Source: Sphingobium fuliginis
GTDB lineage: Bacteria; Pseudomonadota; Alphaproteobacteria; Sphingomonadales; Sphingomonadaceae
DNA: 64,000 nt
Direction of reading: 5' to 3'
Assembly: GCF_004152845.1 (NCBI RefSeq)
Contig: NZ_SEON01000003.1
Location: forward strand, 409,545-473,544
Shown here: one piece after another, positions 28,162 to 36,875 of the stretch
How positions within the stretch are numbered: the stretch's first letter is position 1
How the letters are laid out: each line of letters starts with the position of its first letter
Program-made: the position numbers and the translations under genes
Notes under the pieces: model-generated
Databases searched by the model: none
What the model was told of the DNA's origin: nothing
The model's input: the letters and a program-made list of their open reading frames with translations, nothing else

Positions 28162-28752
28162 ATGCGGACCGAACAGATCGCCGCCGTCCTCCTTGCAGCG
28201 GGCACATCCTCACGATTCGGGGAAGAAGACAAGCTGATGGCCGATTGGCGGGGCAAGCCCGTCGCGGTGCATGCGCTGGAAACCATCGCCTCCATGATCT
28301 TTGCGGAACTGGTTGCGGTGGTGCGTCCTGTCGGCCAGGCGCCGGTCCTGCATCGCCGGCTGGAACGGCGCGGCTATTCGATCCTGGTCAACGATCGTCC
28401 GGAAGACGGCATATCGGGCAGCATCATCCGCGCCGTGGAGCATGTCATGCCGATGCGGAAATGCCGCGGCATATTGATCTGCCTGGCCGACATGCCCGAC
28501 GTGCCGCAGACGCATTACAACCGCATCTGCATGGCGGCGGAGGACATCCGCTCCGTCGTCGCCAGCACCGACGGATTTTCCTCTTCGCCGCCCGCCTTCA
28601 TCGGGCGGAAGCATTTCCCCGAACTGCTGGCGCTGCGGGGAGACCAGGGGGCGCGGGCGCTGCTCAGCCATGGCGTGCAGATCGAAACCATGGGCGCCAG
28701 CCTGCGCGACATCGACACGCCAGAGGATCTTGCCGAACGGCGGCCCGAATAG
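28162..28752 (+). CDS. MobA-like NTP transferase (MocA type)
   Basis: Nucleotidyltransferase related to molybdenum cofactor cytidylyltransferase MocA. 196 residues: LAAGTSSRFGEEDKL (LAAGxSxRxG-K nucleotide motif) and LICLADMPDVP (metal-binding ADMP), C-terminal LRDIDTPEDLA. No molybdenum enzyme or cofactor gene lies nearby, so the substrate remains open. Confidence 0.83.
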   Translation: MRTEQIAAVLLAAGTSSRFGEEDKLMADWRGKPVAVHALETIASMIFAELVAVVRPVGQAPVLHRRLERRGYSILVNDRPEDGISGSIIRAVEHVMPMRKCRGILICLADMPDVPQTHYNRICMAAEDIRSVVASTDGFSSSPPAFIGRKHFPELLALRGDQGARALLSHGVQIETMGASLRDIDTPEDLAERRPE

Positions 28753-28756
28753 CGCA

Positions 28757-30427
28757 TCAGCTCGACCGGGTGGGATCGGTCATGGGATCGCCCATCTCGC
28801 GCGGGTCGGCCGAGCGGCCCAGCGGCAGAGAACCCGTCTGCCGCTCCAGCATGCGATGCACGACCGGCGGATTGGGGCCGCTGTGCAGCGCGTGGATGGC
28901 TTCGCTGTTCGCCATGTCGGCAACGGTCCGGCGGCTGTTGTGGCGGACATAGTCCAGCCAGGTCGACACATGATAGCGCTCCACCCACAATTCCGGATCG
29001 CCCAGATCGCGCAGCAGCGACCAGCCATGGGCGCCGTCGCGGCGACGGATGCGGCGGCGTTCGCTCATCGCCGCCAGGAAGGGGACGACAGATCCGGCGG
29101 CTATGCGATATTCTATGGTGACGACCACCGGGCCGCTGCGGGGCTCGATCGGAACGGCGGTCTGCGGCTCGCGCCACAGGTTCTGGAGGTCGAGATTCTC
29201 CTCGCCCGTCTGCGCCAGCGGACGCGCATAGCCGATCAGGGCCGAGGCGAACTGGACGGCTGCCGCGCCATAGAGGGCGATGACGACGCCATGATCCTCC
29301 GCCATGGTGCCGAACAGCCATGCACCCCCGGCCATGCCGCCGAAGGCGACCATCTGATACAGGGCAACGGCCCGCGCCACGACCCAGCGAGGCGCCGACA
29401 TCTGGACCGAAACGTTGAAGGTCGAGAGGGCGATCACCCAGCCCGCGCCCGCCATCAGCAGCCCCAGCAACGCAACGACCAGCCAGTCGCTGACCGCCAT
29501 CAGCACCGTCCCGGCCGCAAGCGCCATGGCGGCTGAGCGCACGATGGTCTCGACCGAAAAGCGGCGGCGCAATTGCCCCGTCGACAGCGCCCCCAGCACC
29601 GCGCCGATGCCGAAGGCGCCGCTGAGCGCGCCGAATGTCAGCGCGCCGCCGCCCAGCAGGTCGCGCGCCACCAGCGGCATCATCGCTGAAACGGCGCTTG
29701 CCCCGATGCCGAATGCCGCGCTTCGGAGCAGCACGACCTGGATGTTGGGCGACATGGCGACGTAACGAACCCCAGCGCGCATCGCGAGGCCTATGCGTTC
29801 GCGCGGGAGGAGTTGAGGCGGCCGTTCGGGACGCCAGCGGGCAAGCACGGCGACCAGCCCCACATAGCTGATGGCGTTGACCAGAAAGGCCGTCGCCGCA
29901 CCGGCGGCCGCGACGATGACGCCGCCCAGCGCCGGGCCGATGCTGCGCGCCATGTTGAAGCCCATGGAATTGAGCGAGACGGCATGGGGCAAGGCGGCGC
30001 GCGGCACCATGTCCCCGACCGACGCCTGCCAGGCCGGCCCGTTGATCGCGGTGGCGCAGCCGACCAGGAAGGTGAAGCCCAGCAGGGCCCAGGGCGTCAC
30101 CCAACCCATCCAGGCGAACAGCGCCAGCAGGGCGGAGACGATGAGCATGAACAGCTGGCAGATCAGCATGACCACCCGCCTGTCGCTATTGTCCGCCACC
30201 GCGCCTGCCCAGAGCGACAGCAGCATGATCGGCAGGGTCGTCGCCGCCGGAACCAGCGCGATCATCTGGGGCGAGGCGGAGAGCGAGGTCATCATCCACT
30301 GCGCGCCGACGGACTGGATCAGCCCGCCGAAGTTGGAGGCGAGGCTGGCCCACCAGATCGCGCGGAAGATCGGGATCGACAAGGGCGACGGCGCTTGGGA
30401 GGGGTCCGACTCTGACACGCTTTCCAT
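28757..30427 (-). CDS. MFS exporter (MFS_3 type) with C-terminal cytosolic domain
   Basis: 556 residues. Residues about 15-420 form a 12-segment major facilitator of the MFS_3/enterobactin-exporter-like group, with GAVADNSDRRVVMLICQ (loop 2-3 motif A) and SLNSMGFNMARSIGPALGGV. A soluble tail of about 130 residues follows, with VVVTIEYRIAAGSVVPFLAAMSER-like strands suggestive of an ABM/ferredoxin-like fold. The ATG at 30427 gives the conventional N-terminus. It ends 4 bases from the convergent MobA-like gene. Substrate unknown. Confidence 0.83.
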   Translation of the reverse strand: MESVSESDPSQAPSPLSIPIFRAIWWASLASNFGGLIQSVGAQWMMTSLSASPQMIALVPAATTLPIMLLSLWAGAVADNSDRRVVMLICQLFMLIVSALLALFAWMGWVTPWALLGFTFLVGCATAINGPAWQASVGDMVPRAALPHAVSLNSMGFNMARSIGPALGGVIVAAAGAATAFLVNAISYVGLVAVLARWRPERPPQLLPRERIGLAMRAGVRYVAMSPNIQVVLLRSAAFGIGASAVSAMMPLVARDLLGGGALTFGALSGAFGIGAVLGALSTGQLRRRFSVETIVRSAAMALAAGTVLMAVSDWLVVALLGLLMAGAGWVIALSTFNVSVQMSAPRWVVARAVALYQMVAFGGMAGGAWLFGTMAEDHGVVIALYGAAAVQFASALIGYARPLAQTGEENLDLQNLWREPQTAVPIEPRSGPVVVTIEYRIAAGSVVPFLAAMSERRRIRRRDGAHGWSLLRDLGDPELWVERYHVSTWLDYVRHNSRRTVADMANSEAIHALHSGPNPPVVHRMLERQTGSLPLGRSADPREMGDPMTDPTRSS

Positions 30428-30562
30428 GAAGCGGAATAAGGCGGGCGGGTCAAATCCGCGAATCATTAAAAGAATTGAAAAGGGTTGAAACGTCCGCCGG
30501 AGGACGAGGCGGGGCCCCTTTGGCGGGATGACGTTACGGTCGGGCGGGCTGACGATTGAGGC

Positions 30563-30590
30563 TTGCACTTTACGTAAACGTAAATACATT
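30563..30590 (+). promoter_or_regulatory. Candidate promoter with 16-bp palindromic operator before the thiolase gene
   Basis: The perfect inverted repeat TTTACGT-AA-ACGTAAA occupies 30569-30584. It is flanked by TTGCAC (30563-30568, -35-like) and TACATT (30585-30590, -10-like), so the palindrome fills the 16-base spacer exactly. Operators within the spacer are typical of MerR-family activators such as LiuR-type regulators of acyl-CoA catabolism. The identity of the regulator is inference. Confidence 0.6.
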
Positions 30591-30632
30591 CGCAGCGAAC
30601 ATCCGGCGCCCAGCGGAGAGGAATGGAAAGCA

Positions 30633-31841
30633 ATGGAAGCCTTTATTTACGATGCCGTCAGGACGCCCCGGGGCCGGGGCAAGGCCGACGGGTCACTGCA
30701 CGAAATCACCCCGATCCAGCTGGCGACGCAGATGCTGCAGGCGGTGCGGGACCGGACGGAGATCGACACCGCCGATGTCGATGACGTCATACTGGGCTGC
30801 GTCAGCCCGGTGGGCGAACAGGGCGCGGACATCGCCCGCGTGGCGGTGCTGAACGCCGATTACGCCCAGACCGTGCCCGGCGTGCAGATCAACCGTTTCT
30901 GCGCTTCGGGGCTGGAGGCCGTGAACATGGCCGCCGCCAAGGTCTATTCCGGCGAAGCGGGCCTTGCCATCGGCGGCGGCGTCGAGTCGATGAGCCGCGT
31001 GCCCATGGCTTCGGACGGCGGCGCGTGGGCGATGGACCCGGCGGTCGCCTACAAGACCTATTTCGCGCCGCAGGGCATCGGCGCCGATGTGATCGCGACC
31101 AAGTTCGGGATCAGCCGCGACGATGTCGACGCTTATGCCGTCGAAAGCCAGCGGCGCGCCAAGGCCGCCTGGGACGAGAAGCGCTTCGCCAAATCCATCG
31201 TGCCGGTGAAGGACGTCATCGGATCGGTCGTCCTGGACCATGACGAGCATATGCGGCCCGACGCGACGATGCAGTCGCTCGCCAGCCTGAAGCCGAGCTT
31301 CGCCGCGCTGGGCGAGGAGATGCCGGGCTTCGACGCCATTGCCCTGCTCCGCTATCCCGAACTGGAGAAGGTCAACCATGTCCACCATGCCGGCAACAGC
31401 AGCGGCATCGTCGACGGCGCCGCCGCGGTGCTGGTCGGCAACAGGGAGATGGGCGAGAAATATGGGTTGAAGCCCCGCGCCCGGATCAAGGCGATGGCGT
31501 CCATCGGGTCGGAGCCGCTGATCATGTTGACAGGGCCTGAGTTCGTGGCGGGCAAGCTGCTCAATCGGGCGGGGATGAGCAAGGCCGACATCGACCTGTG
31601 GGAACTGAACGAGGCCTTTGCCAGCGTCGTCCTGCGCTACATGCAGGCGATGGACCTCGACCATGGGCAGATCAACGTCAATGGCGGCGCGATCGCCATG
31701 GGCCATCCGCTGGGCGCGACCGGGGCGATGGTGCTGGGCACGGCGCTGGACGAGCTGGAACGGACCGGCAAGGGCACCGCGCTCATCAACCTGTGCGTCG
31801 GCGCGGGCATGGGCACGGGCATCATCATCGAGCGCGTTTGA
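30633..31841 (+). CDS. fadA: Acetyl-CoA C-acyltransferase (thiolase)
   Basis: Thiolase for the last beta-oxidation step. 402 residues: acyl-enzyme cysteine in [12 protein letters not shown], histidine in [15 protein letters not shown] and second cysteine in [11 protein letters not shown]. The ATG at 30633 follows GAGAGGAA. It precedes the multifunctional FadB/FadJ-like gene, giving a two-gene beta-oxidation unit; fadA is used in that sense and a biosynthetic thiolase role is less likely. Confidence 0.9.
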   Translation: MEAFIYDAVRTPRGRGKADGSLHEITPIQLATQMLQAVRDRTEIDTADVDDVILGCVSPVGEQGADIARVAVLNADYAQTVPGVQINRFCASGLEAVNMAAAKVYSGEAGLAIGGGVESMSRVPMASDGGAWAMDPAVAYKTYFAPQGIGADVIATKFGISRDDVDAYAVESQRRAKAAWDEKRFAKSIVPVKDVIGSVVLDHDEHMRPDATMQSLASLKPSFAALGEEMPGFDAIALLRYPELEKVNHVHHAGNSSGIVDGAAAVLVGNREMGEKYGLKPRARIKAMASIGSEPLIMLTGPEFVAGKLLNRAGMSKADIDLWELNEAFASVVLRYMQAMDLDHGQINVNGGAIAMGHPLGATGAMVLGTALDELERTGKGTALINLCVGAGMGTGIIIERV

Positions 31842-31850
31842 ACAGTGGAC

Positions 31851-31954
31851 CCGTTCGTCCTGAGTAGCCATTGAGCCCGTCGAAATGGCGTATCGAAGGA
31901 TCAATGCTTCGATACGGGTCTTCGACAAGCTCAGCCCCTACTCAGCACGAACGG
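31851..31954. repeat. 104-bp inverted repeat between thiolase and FadB/FadJ genes
   Basis: The ends CCGTTCGTCCTGAGTAG (31851-31867) and CTACTCAGCACGAACGG (31938-31954) are complementary apart from one position, and inner arms around GTATCGAAG/CTTCGATAC pair as well. Its right end runs into the GGAGG ribosome binding site of the next gene. Confidence 0.85.
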
Positions 31955-31975
31955 AGGTAGGAAAGGTTGCCCAAA

Positions 31976-34153
31976 ATGCAGACCATCAATTTCGACATCG
32001 ACGCCGACGGCATCGCCACCCTCACCATTGATGTTCCCGATCAGTCGATGAACGTCATCGGCCCGGATTTCCTGGCCGATCTGGACGCGGCGATCACGCG
32101 CATTTCCTCCGAGGAGGCGATCAAGGGCGCGGTCATCGCGTCGGGCAAGAGCAGCGGCTTCATGGCGGGCATGGACCTCAAATATTTCGGGTCGATGCTG
32201 GTCAGCGAGAATGGGAAACGCCCCTCCCCCGCCGCGATCTTCGACAAGGTTTTCGTGCTGAACCAGTTGTTCCGGCGGCTGGAGACCTGCGGCAAGCCGG
32301 TCGCCTGCGCCATCGAGGGCACCTGCGTCGGCGGCGGGTTCGAACTGGCGCTGGCCTGTCATCGCCGGATCGTCGGGGACAGCCCGAAGACGCAGTTGGG
32401 CCTGCCCGAAATCCTGATCGGCCTGTTCCCCGGCGGCGGCGGGTCGCAGCGCCTGCCGCGCATCATGGGGGTGCAGGCGTCGCTGATGTATATGTTGCAG
32501 GGCAAGCTGTTCCGTCCCGCCGACGCGGCGATGATGAAGGTGGTCGATCAGGTCGTGCCGCAGGGCACGGCGGTCGAAGCCGCGCGCGAATGGGTGAAGG
32601 CCAATCCCAACGCCTTCGTGCAGCCCTGGGACGTCAAGGGCTTCAAATTCCCCGGCGGCGCGGGCGGCTTCAATCCGGCCTTCGTCCAGACCATGGCGGG
32701 CGCCCTGCCGATGACGCTCAAGCAGTCCCAGCGCAACATGAACGCGCCGATCGCGCTGCTTTCGGCGGTCTATGAGGGGGCTTTCCTGCCCATCGACCGG
32801 GCGATCCGGGTGGAGAGCAAATATTTCGCCAAGGTCGCGGCCGACCCGCAGGCGGCGAACATGATCCGCAGCCTGTTCGTCAACAAGCAGGCGGCCGAGC
32901 GCGGCGCAAGGCGGCCCAAGGACCAGCCCAAGGCGCCGACGAAGAAGCTGGCCATGCTGGGCGCGGGCATGATGGGCGCAGGGATAGCCACCGTGGCCGC
33001 GCAGGCGGGGATCGAGGTGGTGCTGTTCGACCGCGATCAGGCCTATGCCGAAAAGGGCAAGGCGCATGTCGAGGAGGTGCTGAAGAAGCGGCTGGGCCGG
33101 GGCATGACGCCGGAGAAGATGGCGGAGACGCTGGCCCGCGTGACGCCGACGACGGATTATGCCGCGCTGGCCGGAGCGGACTTCGTGATCGAGGCGGTGT
33201 TCGAGGATGTCGCGATCAAGGCCGAAGTGACCAAGAAGGTCGAGGAGGTGCTGGGCGCGGATACGATCTTCGGGTCGAACACCTCCACTTTGCCGATCAC
33301 CAAGCTGGCGAAGGCGTGGAGCAAGCCGGAGAATTTCATCGGCATCCACTTCTTCTCGCCGGTCGAGAAGATGCCGCTGGTGGAGATCATCCTGGGCAAG
33401 GAAACCGGGCCGGCCGCCATCGCCAAGGCGCTGGATTTCGTGGCCCAGATCAGGAAGACGCCGATCGTCGTCAATGACTCGCGCGGCTTCTATACCTCGC
33501 GCTGCTTCGGCACCTATGTGCAGGAGGGCGTGGAGATGGTCGCGGAGGGGATCAATCCCGCGCTGATCGAAAATGCCGGGCGGCAACTGGGCATGCCGGT
33601 GGGGCCGCTGGCGGTGGGCGACGAGGTTTCCATCGAGCTGGGCCACAAGATCGTCGTCGCCGCGCAGAAGGAGCTGGGCGACGCCTATGTCGCGCAGCCG
33701 TCCGACGCGGTGATGGCGCGGATGGTCGAACTGGGGCGGCTGGGGCGGAAAAGCGCCAAGGGCTGGTATGACTATCCCGAGGGCGGGAAGAAGCATCTCT
33801 GGGCCGGTCTGGAGGAGATGTTCCCGCGCGCCGCCGTGCAGCCCGATGTCGAGGAAGTGAAGGAGCGGCTGCTCTACCGCCAGTTGATCGAATGCGCGCG
33901 CTGCTTCGAGGAAGGCGTGCTGGAGACGCCGGAGGATGGCGACATCGGGGCGATATTCGGCTGGGGCTTCGCGCCCTATACCGGCGGACCGTTCAGCCAT
34001 ATGGACACGGTCGGCATCGGCCATGTCGTCGCGGTGCTGGAGCGGCTGGCGGCGACGCATGGCGATCGCTTCGCGCCCACGGTCCAGTTGCAGGACATGG
34101 CGGCAAGCGGCGCGACTTTCTATCGCCCCGTTTCGTCCCGCGCCGCGGCATGA
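31976..34153 (+). CDS. fadJ: Multifunctional fatty acid oxidation protein (enoyl-CoA hydratase / 3-hydroxyacyl-CoA dehydrogenase)
   Basis: Alpha subunit of the beta-oxidation complex. 725 residues: N-terminal crotonase domain (about 1-290) with VGGGFELALACHRRIV and LPEILIGLFPGGGGSQRLPR, then NAD-binding 3-hydroxyacyl-CoA dehydrogenase (GAGMMGAGIATVAAQAG, IGIHFFSPVEKMPLVEI), and two C-terminal helical domains ending in GWGFAPYTGGPFSHMD. ATG at 31976 is chosen; a TTG at 31967 with a GGAGG at ideal spacing is a real alternative. FadB and FadJ cannot be separated by sequence reading alone. Confidence 0.92.
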   Translation: MQTINFDIDADGIATLTIDVPDQSMNVIGPDFLADLDAAITRISSEEAIKGAVIASGKSSGFMAGMDLKYFGSMLVSENGKRPSPAAIFDKVFVLNQLFRRLETCGKPVACAIEGTCVGGGFELALACHRRIVGDSPKTQLGLPEILIGLFPGGGGSQRLPRIMGVQASLMYMLQGKLFRPADAAMMKVVDQVVPQGTAVEAAREWVKANPNAFVQPWDVKGFKFPGGAGGFNPAFVQTMAGALPMTLKQSQRNMNAPIALLSAVYEGAFLPIDRAIRVESKYFAKVAADPQAANMIRSLFVNKQAAERGARRPKDQPKAPTKKLAMLGAGMMGAGIATVAAQAGIEVVLFDRDQAYAEKGKAHVEEVLKKRLGRGMTPEKMAETLARVTPTTDYAALAGADFVIEAVFEDVAIKAEVTKKVEEVLGADTIFGSNTSTLPITKLAKAWSKPENFIGIHFFSPVEKMPLVEIILGKETGPAAIAKALDFVAQIRKTPIVVNDSRGFYTSRCFGTYVQEGVEMVAEGINPALIENAGRQLGMPVGPLAVGDEVSIELGHKIVVAAQKELGDAYVAQPSDAVMARMVELGRLGRKSAKGWYDYPEGGKKHLWAGLEEMFPRAAVQPDVEEVKERLLYRQLIECARCFEEGVLETPEDGDIGAIFGWGFAPYTGGPFSHMDTVGIGHVVAVLERLAATHGDRFAPTVQLQDMAASGATFYRPVSSRAAA

Positions 34154-34218
34154 ATGGGGTGGGAATCGTCACGAAGCTGATCTAGTCCTGACAGGCAAAG
34201 GGCTGTAACCTTCTCATT

Positions 34219-34310
34219 CGTCATGCTGGACTTGTTTCAGCATCCGTTTCGCCCTCGGCAAGACCTGAGTCCGGAGGCGCGATGGATGCTGAAACAGGTT
34301 CAGCATGACG
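34219..34310. repeat. 92-bp inverted repeat with 27-base arms upstream of galE
   Basis: Arms 34219-34245 and 34284-34310 are complementary at almost all positions (CGTCATGCTG...GTTTCAGCATCC and its complement). This is a type of dispersed element common in sphingomonads, here between the FadJ stop and the galE start. Confidence 0.85.
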
Positions 34311-34355
34311 GGGGAGAATGGCGGCGGCCCTGATCTATCGGGAGACCTTCATCTT

Positions 34356-35375
34356 ATGAGCGAAAAGCCGACGGTTCTGGTCACGGGCGGGGCCGGCTAT
34401 ATTGGCAGCCATGCCGTATTGGCGTTGCACGACGCGGGCTATGGCGTCGTGGTGATCGACAATCTGGTGACGGGGTTCCGTTGGGCGGTGCCGGACGATG
34501 TGGCGTTCGTCGAGGGCGATATTTCCGATCAGCCGCTGGTGCAGAAGGCCCTGCGCGATCATGGCGTGAAGGCGGTGATGCACTTTGCCGGATCGGTGGT
34601 GGTGCCGGAATCGGTCGAGAACCCGCTCAAATATTATCATAACAACAGCGCCAAGACCCGCGACCTGATCGAGAGCGTCGTCACGGTCGGCGTGCCGCAT
34701 TTCATCTTCTCCTCGACGGCGGCGACCTACGGCATTCCGGAGGAAAGCCCGGTCAGGGAGACGACGCCGCAGCGGCCGATCAATCCCTATGGCATGTCGA
34801 AGCTGATGACCGAATATATGCTGCGCGACGTCAGCGCGGCGCATGCGATGAACTTCTGCGCGCTGCGCTATTTCAACGTGGCGGGCGCCGATCCGGCCGG
34901 GCGGACGGGGCAGTCGACGGCGGGGGCGACGCATCTGATCAAGGTCGCGGTCGAGGCGGCCCTGGGCAAGCGGAGCCATGTTTCGGTGTTCGGGACCGAT
35001 TTCGACACGCCGGACGGGACCGGGGTGCGCGACTATATCCATGTCACCGATCTGGCGGCGGCGCATGTGCTGGCGCTGGAGGCGCTGATGGCCAGGCCGG
35101 AGCAGAATTATCTGCTCAACTGCGGCTATGGCCGGGGCTTTTCCGTGCTGGAGGTGCTGGACGCGGTCGACCGGGTGACGAACCTGAAGATCGACCGGCG
35201 GATGGAGGGGCGGCGCGCGGGCGATCCGGATGCGCTCATTTCCGACAATCGGGCGATCATGGGGGAATTCCCATGGAAGCCGCTTTATGCCGATCTGGAT
35301 CAGATCGTCACCCATGCCCTCGCCTGGGAGCGCAAGCTGACCGAGATACAGCAAAGGGGGAATGGAGGGGAATGA
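34356..35375 (+). CDS. galE: UDP-glucose 4-epimerase
   Basis: NAD-dependent epimerase interconverting UDP-glucose and UDP-galactose for surface polysaccharide. 339 residues: VTGGAGYIGSHAVLAL (NAD motif), catalytic S-YxxxK in SSTAATYG and NPYGMSKLM, C-terminal RRAGDPDALISD. The ATG at 34356 follows GGGAGA. Its stop overlaps the ybaK-type start by four bases. Confidence 0.95.
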   Translation: MSEKPTVLVTGGAGYIGSHAVLALHDAGYGVVVIDNLVTGFRWAVPDDVAFVEGDISDQPLVQKALRDHGVKAVMHFAGSVVVPESVENPLKYYHNNSAKTRDLIESVVTVGVPHFIFSSTAATYGIPEESPVRETTPQRPINPYGMSKLMTEYMLRDVSAAHAMNFCALRYFNVAGADPAGRTGQSTAGATHLIKVAVEAALGKRSHVSVFGTDFDTPDGTGVRDYIHVTDLAAAHVLALEALMARPEQNYLLNCGYGRGFSVLEVLDAVDRVTNLKIDRRMEGRRAGDPDALISDNRAIMGEFPWKPLYADLDQIVTHALAWERKLTEIQQRGNGGE

Positions 35376-35860
35376 GCGCGGAGTCGGTCCGGGCCTTCTT
35401 CTCCGCCCATGCGCCGGATGTCGCCATCATCGACCAGGGGGTGAGCACCGCCACGGTCAATGAGGCGGCGGAGGCCCTGGGCGTGGTTCCGGCGCGGATC
35501 GCCAAGACGCTGTCGTTGCGGGTCGGGAACGAGGTCGCGCTGGTGGTGGCGCGGGGCGATGCGCGGCTGAACAACGGGAAGGCGAAGGCGGCGCTGGGCG
35601 CCAGGCCGCGCATGCTGGGGCTGGAGGAGGTGGAGGGACTGACCGGGCATCCGGTGGGGGGCGTATGTCCCTTTGGGCTGACCTCTCCCCTGCCCGTTTA
35701 TTGCGATATTTCGCTGCGGGATTTCGAGACGGTGTTTCCGGCGGCGGGATCGCGGACGACTTCGGTGGAGTTGACGCCGGAGCGGCTGGCCGAGCTGACC
35801 GCCGCGCGATGGATCGACATCTGCACGATCCCTGAAGACAATCTGGCCGAAGAGAATTGA
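35372..35860 (+). CDS. YbaK/EbsC family aminoacyl-tRNA deacylase-like protein
   Basis: 162-residue YbaK/ProX-like editing domain, expected to hydrolyse mischarged tRNA. Typical features: AKTLSLRVGNEVALVVARGDARLN with the conserved lysine region, and GHPVGGVCPFGL. Overlaps galE and pgl by four bases at each end, so the three genes are translationally coupled, although their functions are unrelated. Amino acid specificity (Cys, Pro or Ala type) is not resolved. Confidence 0.87.
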   Translation: MSAESVRAFFSAHAPDVAIIDQGVSTATVNEAAEALGVVPARIAKTLSLRVGNEVALVVARGDARLNNGKAKAALGARPRMLGLEEVEGLTGHPVGGVCPFGLTSPLPVYCDISLRDFETVFPAAGSRTTSVELTPERLAELTAARWIDICTIPEDNLAEEN

Positions 35861-35865
35861 ACGAC

Positions 35866-36555
35866 ATGCCTACCGAACATCTTTTCGTCGATGGCGCGCT
35901 GGCGGCGGCGGACATGGCGCGGCGGATCGCCACGGTGCTGGGGGATGCCATCGCGGCGCGGGGGGTGGCGACGATCGCGCTGTCGGGCGGGCGGTCGCCA
36001 AGGCCCGTGCTGGAGGCTTTGTCGGGGATGGCGCTCGACTGGAGCAAGGTGATCGTGACGCTGGTCGACGAGCGCTGGGTGGCGCCGGACCATGCGGACA
36101 GCAATGAGCGGCTGGTGCGCGAGACTTTGTTGCAGGGGAAGGCCGGGGCGGCGCGGTTCGTGCCGATGAAGAATGAGGCGGCGGACGCCTATGCCGGGCA
36201 GGCAGAGTGCGAGGCGGCGTTCGCGGCCCTGCCCTGGCCGCTCGACATCGTGCTGTTGGGGATGGGGGAGGATGGGCATACCGCTTCGCTGTTTCCGGGG
36301 GCGAAGGAACTGGCGGAGGGGCTTTCCACCCATGCCCTGACGATCGCGGTCACGCCGCCCGCTGCGCCGCATCAGCGCATGTCGATGAGCGCCCGGGCGA
36401 TCCTTGCGAGCCGGCATATCTTCCTCCAGATCGGCGGGGCGGCGAAGAAGGCGGTCTATGACCGGGCCTTGGCGGGGGGGCCGGTGGAGGAACTGCCCGT
36501 CCGGGTGGCGCTGTGCCAGCATGCGGTTTCGGTGGAGGTTTGGATTTCGGAATAG
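35866..36555 (+). CDS. pgl: 6-phosphogluconolactonase
   Basis: Hydrolyses 6-phosphogluconolactone between Zwf and Edd. 229 residues of the glucosamine-6-phosphate isomerase-like fold: IALSGGRSPRPVLEAL, VTLVDERWVAPDHADSNERL and LLGMGEDGHTASLFPG. ATG at 35866 is preferred; a TTG at 35857 overlapping the previous stop is possible. It lies 2 kb upstream of zwf, separated by an aminotransferase and a tRNA. Confidence 0.93.
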   Translation: MPTEHLFVDGALAAADMARRIATVLGDAIAARGVATIALSGGRSPRPVLEALSGMALDWSKVIVTLVDERWVAPDHADSNERLVRETLLQGKAGAARFVPMKNEAADAYAGQAECEAAFAALPWPLDIVLLGMGEDGHTASLFPGAKELAEGLSTHALTIAVTPPAAPHQRMSMSARAILASRHIFLQIGGAAKKAVYDRALAGGPVEELPVRVALCQHAVSVEVWISE

Positions 36556-36557
36556 GT

Positions 36558-36821
36558 TCAGTCGCGCGGCTTGTGCCTGGAGATGAGATAGCGCCAGACG
36601 CCGACGAGATTGATCAGGAGCAGCGCGATATTCTGGAAGCCTATGCCTTCGCTGTCTTCCGACAGAAAACCCCAGCCGATCAGGGCGATGGAGGATGTCA
36701 CGAAGAGGACGAAAGCCCAGCCCGTGATGCGGCGGCCGAGATTGAGGGAGACGATGAAAGCGGCGATGGTGGCGGCGCCTGCGCCATAATATTGCAGCGC
36801 GTCGAGCATGGTTTCGTTCAT
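36558..36821 (-). CDS. Small three-helix membrane protein
   Basis: 87 residues with three hydrophobic segments (about 11-28, 34-52 and 62-80) and a charged C-terminus HKPRD. No enzymatic motif. Start ATG at 36821, reading MNETMLDALQYYGAG. Resembles small uncharacterised membrane proteins common in alphaproteobacteria. Convergent with pgl, two bases between the stops, and divergent from the aminotransferase. Confidence 0.75.
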   Translation of the reverse strand: MNETMLDALQYYGAGAATIAAFIVSLNLGRRITGWAFVLFVTSSIALIGWGFLSEDSEGIGFQNIALLLINLVGVWRYLISRHKPRD

Positions 36822-36875
36822 CCATCGCCAACGCGGCAATTGTGACAAGGTTGCGGCGCGGGTAAGAGGCGACGC

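Noticed and set aside
31967..31975. TTG start for the FadB/FadJ-like gene
   Set aside because: It has a well placed GGAGG but the ATG at 31976 is a stronger codon with GAAAGG before it. Kept as an alternative.
31931..34060. Open frame of 709 codons on the minus strand
   Set aside because: Antisense to the FadB/FadJ-like gene; composition is the Arg/His/Gly-rich pattern of a shadow frame with no motif.
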